From: an uncultured Lentisphaerota bacterium
Lineage (GTDB): Bacteria; Verrucomicrobiota; Lentisphaeria; Oligosphaerales; CAITYL01
Length of the DNA stretch: 57,834 nt
Reading direction: 5' to 3'
Assembly (NCBI GenBank): GCA_903896595.1
Contig: CAITYL010000284.1
Span: 1 to 57,834, forward strand
The translations under genes and the position numbers were made by a program. This document shows, one piece after another, positions 51,711-57,834 of the stretch. Under the pieces are notes generated by a model. The model saw only the letters and a list, made by a program, of their open reading frames with translations. It searched no databases and was not told the origin of the DNA. Position 1 is the first letter of the stretch, and every line of letters begins with the position of its first letter.

Positions 51711-52313
51711 ATGAAAAAACTCCTCATTGCCGTCGCCCTGCTCGCCTTCGTCACCGCCGCCCACCAGGCCCGCGCCCAAGCGGCGGACTCCTCCGGCTGG
51801 ACCCCCTTCGCCCTCGGCCTCTTCTATCCGGTGCAGGTTCCGGATGAAACCTATGACGTCATCGGCATGCGGTTGAACCTCATTGCCGGCAAAAATGCCA
51901 CCGTCAGCGGTCTCGACATCGGCTTGGTCAACCTCAGCAGCGTGGCGGAGAACAGCATCCAGGTCGGCGCCTTTTGGAACGAAGTGGACGGCGACATGCG
52001 CGGCCTGCAGTTCAGCGGCCTGTTCAATGTGGTCGACGGCGCGGCGCTGGGCCTCCAGGCGGCCTTCATCCTTAATCAGTCAGGCAAGGGCACTGGTGAT
52101 GTCATGGGCGGCTTCCAGATCGGTCTGATCAATATCGCCGGCGACGCCACCGGCATGCAGATCGGCGGCCTCAACGTCTCCCAGAACATCGTCGGCATGC
52201 AGATCGGCGTCATCAACTGGGCCAATGAGATGACCGGCGTCCAGATCGGCGTCATCAACATCATCCAGGACGGCCCGCTCCCCTTCTTCCCGGTCATCAA
52301 CGCCGCATTCTGA
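51711..52313 (+). CDS. Exported repeat protein, LA_2272-like surface repeats
   Basis: 200 aa. Signal peptide MKKLLIAVALLAFVTAAHQA. From residue 60 on there are short repeats with the pattern G-x-Q-I-G-x-x-N about every 15-16 residues: GFQIGLINIAGDATG, MQIGGLNVSQNIVG, MQIGVINWANEMTG, VQIGVINIIQDG. This fits the LA_2272 type of surface repeat protein, probably a beta-solenoid or beta-stacked surface/periplasmic protein. AAGGAA lies 8 nt before the ATG. The 3' end overlaps the convergent regulator gene by 17 bp. Confidence 0.85.
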   Translation: MKKLLIAVALLAFVTAAHQARAQAADSSGWTPFALGLFYPVQVPDETYDVIGMRLNLIAGKNATVSGLDIGLVNLSSVAENSIQVGAFWNEVDGDMRGLQFSGLFNVVDGAALGLQAAFILNQSGKGTGDVMGGFQIGLINIAGDATGMQIGGLNVSQNIVGMQIGVINWANEMTGVQIGVINIIQDGPLPFFPVINAAF

Positions 52314-53805
52314 CCGCCGCCTGACCAGGGAACGGTCGCGCCAGGCGCCGGCTTACGGCGGACTGGCTGATGCCCAGCAGCTTGGCCGCGGCCGCCTGCC
52401 GGCCACCGGTCCGCCGCAACGCCTCGGCCAGCGCCGCGAACTCCACTTGCGCCAGGGTTGGCAGGTGGCCAGGAAAGTGCATGGCGTCCGCCTCCCCGCT
52501 TTCTGCTGCCTGCGACACCGGAAGGCCTGCCCGCCGGGCCGGCCCAGAGGCGGCGGCCGGGGTCATGCCACTCCGCGGACGGAACGACGCCGGCGTCAAT
52601 TCCCGCCCCAGGTTCCGCCCCACGGCGTCCCAGATCATGCTGCGGAGTTCGCGCGCATTGCCGGGCAGGGGTTGCAACAACAGGAACGGCATCACCTCGG
52701 GACTGACCCGCAGGTGGTCATAGCCGAACTCGGCGGCGGCTTCTGCGATAAAATGATTGGCCAGGGGCGGAATGTCTCCCACGCGCTCCCGCAACGGCGG
52801 AATGTGGATCTCATGGAAGCTGATGCGGTAATACAAATCGGAACGAAAACGTTCCCGTTGGCACAACGCCGGCAGGTCGCAATGGGTGGCGAACACGAAC
52901 CGGGCTGAAGCGGGGCGCGGCTTGGGGCTGCCCAGCGGCAGATAGTCGTTTTCCTGAATCAGCCGCAACAACTTCAACTGCGAAACCGGCGAGAGATCGC
53001 CGATCTCATCGAAGAACAGCGTGCCGCCGGCCGCCTCCTCCACCAAGCCGGGACGGTCCGCGTCCGCCCCCGTAAAAGCGCCCCGGCAGTGTCCAAACAA
53101 GGTGTCCGCCAGCAGGGCGTCGTCCACCCCCGCCGGATTCACCGCCACGAACCGCCCCGGCAGCCCGCTCGCGGCATGCAACGCTTTGGCGACCAGTTCC
53201 TTGCCCACCCCGGTATCACCGAGAATCAAGACGGGGCGAGAACTGGGCGCCACCAATTCCACATGACGGAGAACCGCCTGCATGGCGGAAGATGCGGCAA
53301 TCAGCGGATCAAAAACCACCGGCTTTGCCGCCGCCGGACGCCCCAGCGCCCGCGCCAACAACCGCCCTTCCAGCCGCAGACGGTGCGTTTCCACCGCCTG
53401 CCGGAGCCGCAACAGAAAGACATCCATTTGAAACGGCTTCACCAAATAATCAAAGGCCCCGGCGCGGATGCAGTCCATGGCGGTCCGGGCGTCGTCCATG
53501 CCGGTGGTGATCATCACCGGCAGATCCGGATAACGCGCCCGAGCCTCCTCCAACAACAGCTGCCCCGACATTTCCGGCATCAGCAAGTCAAAGACCGCCA
53601 CATCGGGTTCTTGTCTCTTCAGCCACGCCAACGCGCGGCGCGGGTCGTTCTCGCAGACCACATTCCGAAACCCGGCCCGCCGCAACACGGCCTGATGGCC
53701 GGTCAGGATGCCAACCTCATCATCGACCAGCAGAATGAGCGGGTCGGTCGTCTGCTGCGAGATTGCGGAAGCCGAAAAATCCATGCGGAAATGTAGCATG
53801 GTCAT
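52297..53805 (-). CDS. Sigma-54-dependent response regulator (NtrC type)
   Basis: 502 aa. Receiver domain with Asp28/29, phospho-acceptor Asp73 (VAVFDLLMPEMSG) and LVKPF; AAA+ domain with Walker A GDTGVGKE, the sigma-54 contact loop GAFTGAD and Walker B GGTLFFDEIGDL; C-terminal Fis-type helix-turn-helix (GRQAAAAKLLGISQSAVSRR). It activates sigma-54 promoters after phosphorylation by a histidine kinase; no kinase is nearby, so it is an orphan. PEP-CTERM genomes often have such a regulator (PrsR), a possible but unproven identity. Start could be 53805, 53799 or 53784. Its promoter region holds repeated TGCAAT boxes. Confidence 0.93.
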   Translation of the reverse strand: MTMLHFRMDFSASAISQQTTDPLILLVDDEVGILTGHQAVLRRAGFRNVVCENDPRRALAWLKRQEPDVAVFDLLMPEMSGQLLLEEARARYPDLPVMITTGMDDARTAMDCIRAGAFDYLVKPFQMDVFLLRLRQAVETHRLRLEGRLLARALGRPAAAKPVVFDPLIAASSAMQAVLRHVELVAPSSRPVLILGDTGVGKELVAKALHAASGLPGRFVAVNPAGVDDALLADTLFGHCRGAFTGADADRPGLVEEAAGGTLFFDEIGDLSPVSQLKLLRLIQENDYLPLGSPKPRPASARFVFATHCDLPALCQRERFRSDLYYRISFHEIHIPPLRERVGDIPPLANHFIAEAAAEFGYDHLRVSPEVMPFLLLQPLPGNARELRSMIWDAVGRNLGRELTPASFRPRSGMTPAAASGPARRAGLPVSQAAESGEADAMHFPGHLPTLAQVEFAALAEALRRTGGRQAAAAKLLGISQSAVSRRLARPFPGQAAVRMRR

Positions 53806-53861
53806 TCCATCCCGCGCCAGGCCATTCGCAACGTCACCATCAACACCGGCCCGCTTCCGAA

Positions 53862-53938
53862 GCTATATGTCCGCCGCTTACTGATGCAATATCGCATGGT
53901 ATGATGTAAAATTGCATCATTCATGCAATAGCGCATCA
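53862..53938 (-). promoter_or_regulatory. Promoter and repeated TGCAAT boxes upstream of the response regulator
   Basis: Minus strand TTGCAT (53889-53884), 16-bp spacer, TATAGC (53867-53862). The -35 lies in GATGCAATATCGCAT (53883-53897); a near-copy, CATGCAATAGCGCAT (53923-53937), and the palindromic GATGTAA/TTGCATC (53903-53918) follow. Such repeated boxes suggest a regulator binding site, perhaps autoregulatory. The gap 53806-54169 shows nothing else. Confidence 0.5.
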
Positions 53939-54169
53939 CGAACCACGCCGGCGCGGGCGACGGCAGGCATCCGTGGTAATTTCACAACAACAGGTTGTGC
54001 GATTCCGTTCCCGCTTTGGCATGGCGGTTGTTAAGTCTCCCATCGCGAAGGTGTCTCTTAAAACGAAAAACGGCCATGTGGCGTCGACCAGGCGAGCGAG
54101 CGGGTGATGTTTGGCTTGACGCCACCGGCCGGCAAACTCAATCCATAACTCAGACAAGGCTCTTTTCCG

Positions 54170-54649
54170 GTGCCCTTCATAAAGACAATCGGGCTTGCCC
54201 TGATGGTGCTGCCCACAACGTGGTGTTGCGCCAACCCCGTGACCGCCGACCATCTCCTGGCCGACGGCGCCCCAGCTTCGGCACCACCGGAAATGGTCGT
54301 GCGGGCAACGGAAGAGCAACGGATTTATCTCCGCCCCGCCGCCGTCACCATCGGCGAGTTGAAGCTGGCGCCGGACGGATCGTTGGTTCCAGGCACCGCA
54401 CCGTGTGCCGACATCGCCGCGCTTTTTGAGGCCGGGCTCAAGGGCGCCACCACAACGACCGCCACCGGCCCCGGCATCCTGGATGATTACTTCATGGGTT
54501 GGTGGCTGTTCAGCCCGCTCACGCCCCTCATGGAGGGACCGTCCTCGATCATGGAACTCCAGGCATCCGCGTTTGACGTTCGCATCATCGGCGGCACCCC
54601 CCTCACGTCCGGCAACGCCACCGTGACCGTGCGCCACTTCAGTCCGTGA
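54170..54649 (+). CDS. Small secreted protein of unknown function
   Basis: 159 aa starting with GTG. Signal peptide MPFIKTIGLALMVLPTTWCC; the Cys pair could be a lipobox or simply the end of the signal. The rest is hydrophilic and beta-rich (RIYLRPAAVTIGELKLAPDG, SSIMELQASAFDVRIIGGTP) without recognised motifs. AAGG lies 11 nt upstream. It overlaps the convergent glycosyltransferase gene by 11 bp. Possible alternative: a shorter start at the internal Met12. Function unknown. Confidence 0.6.
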   Translation: MPFIKTIGLALMVLPTTWCCANPVTADHLLADGAPASAPPEMVVRATEEQRIYLRPAAVTIGELKLAPDGSLVPGTAPCADIAALFEAGLKGATTTTATGPGILDDYFMGWWLFSPLTPLMEGPSSIMELQASAFDVRIIGGTPLTSGNATVTVRHFSP

Positions 54650-55559
54650 CGGCGGACCGCGACACCACGGCCAGCAACCGTTCGAGAAGCCGTTCCACGG
54701 GGTCGGCGGCAGCGGCCACCGCCACCCGCGGTCCCAGTGGCCGCCACACCGCCGGGTCGGTGTCACGAAACAACGCCAACACCGGGGTGCCGCAGGCGGC
54801 GGCCAGATGCCCGACGCCTGAATCATTGCCAATGAATCCCGCCGCGCCGGCCAGCCCCCGGCGCAAGTCGTCCAATGCGGGGGCCGCCACCACCAGCGGA
54901 TGCACGCCCGCCACCGCCAACGCCGCCAAAACCGCCGCCCGAAACGCCGGGGTTTCCGCCTCGCCGAACGACACCGTCACCCCGCCGCCCCGCGCCTGCC
55001 GCCAGCCGGCCGCCACCTGCGCAAAAAGGGCCGGCGCGGCGTTCTTTCGCGCGCCCCCGCTCCCCGGATGCAGCCACAGGCCCGGCGGGACGGTCCCGGC
55101 CCCGGTTCCGGCATCCGCTCCGGCCCACGCGCCCCACGTCGCCCAAGCCGGCGGCGGCACCACCCCCGCCTCCCGGCAGAACTGCACCGCCGCATGCGCC
55201 GGACCGGCCGGCCGGGGATGAATCCAGCGCACCTCAGCAACCCCGGCGGCCCGCCACCATTCTTCCAGGCCGGCATCCGGTTTTTGAAACGCCAGCACCC
55301 GGGCGCCCCGCAATGACCATACCGCGCCGGCTGACGCCGCCGGTGCGGAACCGTACAACGCCGCCGCCACGCCGTCCTCCATCGCCAGAAACGCGTCCGG
55401 ACTCAACGCCGCCGGCAACAGGGCGCGGTAGGCGCGCCGGGTCACCAGCAGCACCCGCCCCGCCGGCGCCGCCGCCCGCAAAGCCCGCAGCAACGGCAGC
55501 GTCAGCAGGAAATCCCCCAGCGCGCCGCCGCGCAACACCACTGTCCAGCCATCGGCCAT
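54639..55559 (-). CDS. Glycosyltransferase family 9 (heptosyltransferase-like)
   Basis: 306 aa, very GC-rich. GT9 proteins add heptose or other sugars to lipopolysaccharide core. N-terminal VVLRGGALGDFLLTLPLLRA is the acceptor-side signature, LWLHPGSGGARKNAAPALFA the donor-binding segment, and GFIGNDSGVGHLAAACGTPV the conserved nucleotide-sugar loop. The ATG at 55557-55559 (MADGWTVVLRGG) is chosen; the open frame upstream runs through repeat DNA. Presence of GT9 implies a Gram-negative envelope. Confidence 0.88.
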   Translation of the reverse strand: MADGWTVVLRGGALGDFLLTLPLLRALRAAAPAGRVLLVTRRAYRALLPAALSPDAFLAMEDGVAAALYGSAPAASAGAVWSLRGARVLAFQKPDAGLEEWWRAAGVAEVRWIHPRPAGPAHAAVQFCREAGVVPPPAWATWGAWAGADAGTGAGTVPPGLWLHPGSGGARKNAAPALFAQVAAGWRQARGGGVTVSFGEAETPAFRAAVLAALAVAGVHPLVVAAPALDDLRRGLAGAAGFIGNDSGVGHLAAACGTPVLALFRDTDPAVWRPLGPRVAVAAAADPVERLLERLLAVVSRSAVTD

Positions 55560-55650
55560 CAAGCACCTGTTTCTTATGCTTTTCCCGGTTCCACCTGGCA
55601 AACCAACCGCAGAGTGCCGAATATCGAACCGCAGAATCCAGAAGTCAATC

Positions 55651-55787
55651 ATTTGCGGATTCCGCAGGCAGCCTCTGCGTCCCAATCATAGCCTATCGCG
55701 CGACGGCTGCCTGCGGAATCCGCAAAAGGCACAAAAAGGTTTGACGGAGGGTTTGGGAACCGCCTTTCCTCTAAAAGGGGGTTCCCA
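55651..55787 (-). repeat. Structured repeat family B, copy 2 (inverted)
   Basis: Reverse complement of 6221-6356. The long stem (arms from TTTGCGGATTCCGCAGGCAG at 55652 and ending ATCCGCAAA near 55726) has an A-T pair where copy 1 has C-G, preserving pairing. GGGAACC/GGTTCCC with the CCTTT/AAAGG inner stem is also kept. It lies in the divergent gap between GT9 and the formyltransferase gene; nothing else is visible in 55560-55882. Confidence 0.88.
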
Positions 55788-55882
55788 ATGTCATGCTACC
55801 CAAGCCAACGATCAGTTTGCCGCGGGGCCGGCCGGATGCTAGGTTGCGGACTCCGCAATTCAATTCTTAAGGAATACCTCCC

Positions 55883-56782
55883 ATGGATATCCGGCCGATT
55901 TTGACCTGCGCCGCCGGCGCCAAACCGCGTGCCGCCATTTTCCTCAGCGGCGGCGGCAGCAATGCCGAACGCCTCCTGGCCGGCCTGGCCGCCGATCCGG
56001 CCGGCACTCCGTGGACCGCCGCCGCATTGGTCACCGACGCCCCCGAAACCAGCCGCGCCCGCGAGCTCGGCGCCCGCTTCAACGTGCCGGTGGTGGCCGA
56101 GGACATCCGCGCCTTCTACCGCGCCCACGGCGAGACCCGTGTCTCCCTGGCCACCCCTAGGGGCCGCGAACTCCGCACCGCCTGGACCGACCGCCTGCGC
56201 ACCGCCCTCGCGCCGTGCAAACCCGATTTCGGTGTGCTCGCCGGTTTCGTGCCGCTGTGCAACATCACCGGCGACTTTCCCTGCCTCAACGTCCACCCCG
56301 GCGACCTGACCTGGCTGAAGGACGGCAAACGCTGGCTGGTCGGCCTGCACACCGTGCCCATCGAGCGCGCCATTCTGGAGGGGTTGGACGATCTGCGCAG
56401 CAGCGTCATCCAGGCCCTGCCCTTCACCGGCGGCGGCGAGGACATGGACAACGGCCCGCTCCTCGGCGTCTCCGAAGAGGTCGCCATCGATTTTGACGGC
56501 GCCACCCTGGATGAGCTCCGCGGGGCCGCCACCGCCCGCCCCGCCCAGCGCCCTCCGGGCGGCTACAACGACCGCCTGGAAACCGTCGCCAAACGCAACC
56601 AGGAGCGGCTCAAAGAACAGGGCGACTGGGTCGTGCTTCCCCGCACCGTGGCCATGTTCGCCCGTGGCCGCTACGGGGTGGACCCCGCCGGCGGCCTGTG
56701 GCTGCGCATCAACGACGCCTGGCAGCCCATCGAAACCATCGTCTTCGGCGCCAACACGGCCGAGGTCCGCTTCCGGGGCTGA
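55883..56782 (+). CDS. Formyltransferase-fold protein (PurN-like)
   Basis: 299 aa. The N-terminus AAIFLSGGGSNAERLLAGLA matches the GART/PurN nucleotide loop (usual form FASGSGSN), and FPCLNVHPGDLTWLKDGKRW corresponds to the NIHPSLLP catalytic region; GLHTVPIERAILEG follows. The His of NVHPGD is conserved, but the protein is longer than standard PurN (about 200 aa) and has an unusual C-terminal extension, so it could be a PurN variant or another 10-formyl-THF-dependent enzyme. AAGGAA precedes the ATG. A terminator follows. Confidence 0.8.
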   Translation: MDIRPILTCAAGAKPRAAIFLSGGGSNAERLLAGLAADPAGTPWTAAALVTDAPETSRARELGARFNVPVVAEDIRAFYRAHGETRVSLATPRGRELRTAWTDRLRTALAPCKPDFGVLAGFVPLCNITGDFPCLNVHPGDLTWLKDGKRWLVGLHTVPIERAILEGLDDLRSSVIQALPFTGGGEDMDNGPLLGVSEEVAIDFDGATLDELRGAATARPAQRPPGGYNDRLETVAKRNQERLKEQGDWVVLPRTVAMFARGRYGVDPAGGLWLRINDAWQPIETIVFGANTAEVRFRG

Positions 56783-56797
56783 CCCCGGCCAAGCCAG

Positions 56798-56822
56798 ACG
56801 GTTTTTAGGAACCGTTTTTTTT
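56798..56822 (+). terminator. Rho-independent terminator
   Basis: ACGGTT-TTTAGG-AACCGT followed by eight T, 16 bp after the formyltransferase stop. Stem and T-run are both good. Confidence 0.85.
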
Positions 56823-56830
56823 CAGTTCCA

Positions 56831-56874
56831 TCGACCGCAATCGATGGCGGTCGGCCGCAATCGACCGCAGTCGA
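56831..56874. repeat. Three tandem CGACCGCAATCGA-type units
   Basis: TCGACCGCAATCGA (56831-56844), TCGGCCGCAATCGA (56851-56864) and TCGACCGCAGTCGA (56861-56874), the last two overlapping, with a CGACCGC/GCGGTCG pairing between the first units. In the non-coding gap 56783-57173, which also holds a family H hairpin and the toxin-antitoxin operator. Confidence 0.6.
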
Positions 56875-56999
56875 TTTTTCCACTCCCAAAGCATCGGGAC
56901 GGGTAAATCCCCCCCCCCGTGCCTGCAGAAAATGCGGCCTCCTTTGCTGCCCGAGAGCGGGTGTCTCCCCGTGTGGATTAGTACCTCAAAAGGTCACCG

Positions 57000-57019
57000 C
57001 GCCAATCGGGAGATTGGCG
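57000..57019. repeat. Hairpin repeat family H, copy 2
   Basis: CGCCAATC-GGGA-GATTGGCG followed by TTCCCA, identical to 34375-34400. Confidence 0.65.
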
Positions 57020-57125
57020 TTCCCAGGGGGGGACGTCCACCGGGTTTATCCGCGCACATCCGCGAAATCAGCCGTAACCTTATATCTATGCCTTGGTGGC
57101 TCCGTGAGCGACTATCTTTAACGGG

Positions 57126-57166
57126 TTGACAATGTACATTTACACGTACATGTACAGTTAAAGGAG
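57126..57166 (+). promoter_or_regulatory. yefM-yoeB promoter/operator and ribosome site
   Basis: A consensus -35 TTGACA (57126-57131) is followed by two TGTACA cores (57133-57138, 57151-57156) 18 bp apart, the second within the palindrome GTACATGTAC (57146-57155). TGTACA cores are the known recognition elements of YefM in the E. coli operon. AAAGGAG (57160-57166) is the ribosome site. The -10 is not clear and overlaps the second core. Confidence 0.75.
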
Positions 57167-57173
57167 CCCTCTC

Positions 57174-57425
57174 ATGCACGCCATTTCCTACACGGCAGCC
57201 CGGGCCAAACTGGCAGGGACCATGAAACGCGTTTGTCAAAATCACGAACCGATCGCCATTACCCGCAAAACCCAAGACGCGGTCGTCATGCTGTCGCTCG
57301 CCGACTATGAGGCGCTGAATGAAACCGCCTACCTGCTGCGGAGCCCGCGCAATGCCAAACGTCTCGCGGCATCGCTCGCGGAACTGGAGGCGGGACAGGG
57401 ACAAGAGCGGAACTTGATCGCATGA
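57174..57425 (+). CDS. yefM: Antitoxin of the YefM/Phd family
   Basis: 83 aa. YefM binds and neutralises YoeB and represses the operon. The N-terminal DNA-binding part MHAISYTAARAKLAGTMKRV and the segment PIAITRKTQDAVVMLSLADY, then EALNETAYLLRSPRNAKRL, are canonical. Start ATG follows AAAGGAG. The stop overlaps the toxin start by 4 bp, giving coupled translation. Confidence 0.95.
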   Translation: MHAISYTAARAKLAGTMKRVCQNHEPIAITRKTQDAVVMLSLADYEALNETAYLLRSPRNAKRLAASLAELEAGQGQERNLIA

Positions 57426-57679
57426 CACTCCTCTTTTCCACGCAGGCCTGGGAAGATTACCTATACTGGCGGCAGGCGGACCCCAAAAAACTCAAACGCA
57501 TCAATGACCTCATCGCGGACATTCAGCGCCACCCGCATGAAGGCCTTGGCAAGCCCGAACCCTTGCGACATCAACTGTCCGGTTACTGGTCCCGGCGCAT
57601 TGATTCAGAACACCGCTTGGTGTACAAGATCGACGGGAATGCCATCTTCATCGCCCAAGCTAGATATCATTACTCCTAG
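57422..57679 (+). CDS. yoeB: Toxin YoeB, ribosome-dependent mRNA endonuclease
   Basis: 85 aa, RelE-fold. YoeB cleaves mRNA in the ribosomal A site when freed from YefM. LFSTQAWEDYLYWRQADPKK, HEGLGKPEPLRHQLSGYWSR, RIDSEHRLVYKI and the terminal ARYHYS, with the catalytic His near the end (His83), are all as in YoeB. Length is normal and no damage is seen, so the pair should be functional. Confidence 0.96.
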   Translation: MTLLFSTQAWEDYLYWRQADPKKLKRINDLIADIQRHPHEGLGKPEPLRHQLSGYWSRRIDSEHRLVYKIDGNAIFIAQARYHYS

Positions 57680-57710
57680 AGCCGTTTTTTAATCTCAGCG
57701 TTATTTCAAG

Positions 57711-57834
57711 ACCGGGAGCCGCCCGTCCTCGGGCGGAAATTGATGGCGTCACACCAGTTCCGCCCTTTTTATTAGGCCACCGTCAGCCAACCAATGATGC
57801 GCGTCTCCGACGATGACGGGTTCGTCCGCCCGAG
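57711..57834 (-). repeat. Foldback repeat family D, copy 2 (cut by the window edge)
   Basis: One terminal arm CCGGGAGCCGCCCGTCCTCG is at 57712, and the inner block GACGATGACGGGTTCGTCCG (57809 on) is the complement of 10228-10257 in copy 1. The second arm runs off the window. The inner 80 bp differ from copy 1, so the ends are conserved and the filling is not. Confidence 0.75.

Noticed and set aside
53883..53938. CRISPR-like short repeats
   Set aside because: Only two 15-bp near-copies and a palindrome, with no regular spacers and no cas genes; better read as protein binding boxes.
54170..54649. Lipoprotein call for the small secreted protein
   Set aside because: TTWCC at the signal end lacks a proper lipobox (no Leu/Ala/Gly pattern before Cys), so only a secreted protein is claimed.

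Overview
This 57.8 kb window is GC-rich bacterial chromosome, most likely from the PVC superphylum (Lentisphaerota, Kiritimatiellota or a related Verrucomicrobiota-like lineage). The evidence is three proteins with a PEP-CTERM anchor, three pilin-like proteins with the [19 protein letters not shown] leader and an H-x9/10-DG tail motif, many glycoside hydrolases (GH), LacI/XylR/GntR-type sugar regulators and very many structured intergenic repeats. No rRNA, tRNA, CRISPR array, transposase, exosortase or transporter gene was found.

Layout. 0-0.7 kb: 5' part of accB and complete aroQ (minus strand). 0.8-10.2 kb: a LamG-fold lipoprotein, then a sugar-catabolic stretch with a TIM-barrel isomerase, a LacI regulator, zinc dehydrogenase, SDR, UlaG-like metallo-hydrolase, GH35 beta-galactosidase and PfkB sugar kinase. 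10.5-11.8 kb: an AAA/DUF4143 ATPase next to a foldback repeat. 12.0-21.2 kb (cluster I, minus): PEP-CTERM protein, GH29, a large GH-like protein, pilin-like protein, a secreted GH-like protein and GH78, with a XylR/AraC regulator at 21.7-22.9 kb. 23.0-33.9 kb (cluster II, minus): PEP-CTERM protein, pilin-like protein, secreted GH-like protein, GH4, GH29-like, URO-D-like, GH43/32-like and GH78, with a divergent LacI at 34.6 kb. 36.0-38.0 kb: a coupled aldo/keto reductase and dehydrogenase. 38.1-48.4 kb (cluster III, minus): GntR/LacI-type regulator, PEP-CTERM protein, pilin-like protein, GH2 and GH106-like protein. 48.8-57.7 kb: CPBP protease, small membrane and secreted proteins, a sigma-54 response regulator, a GT9 glycosyltransferase, a formyltransferase and a YefM-YoeB toxin-antitoxin pair.

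The central theme is one cassette seen three times: sugar-binding regulator, PEP-CTERM protein, pilin-like H-x9/10-DG protein, then hydrolases for rhamnose-, fucose- and galactose-containing glycans. Clusters I and II are paralogous over several genes. Most hydrolases lack signal peptides, so much of the chemistry appears intracellular, while the PEP-CTERM, pilin-like and CBM/GH-like proteins would sit at the cell surface or in the periplasm.

Regulatory sites can be read in several places: an identical 14-bp LacI-type operator lies just downstream of sigma-70 promoters at about 4.0 kb and 34.1 kb; two 10-bp direct repeats 20 bp apart abut the cluster I promoter; and a TGTACA operator precedes yefM-yoeB. 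The intergenic DNA holds at least eight families of structured repeats (called A-H here), several immediately 3' of stop codons. Families A and B show paired base changes between copies that keep the stems, which argues for selection on the folded form. All identities quoted are by-eye estimates.
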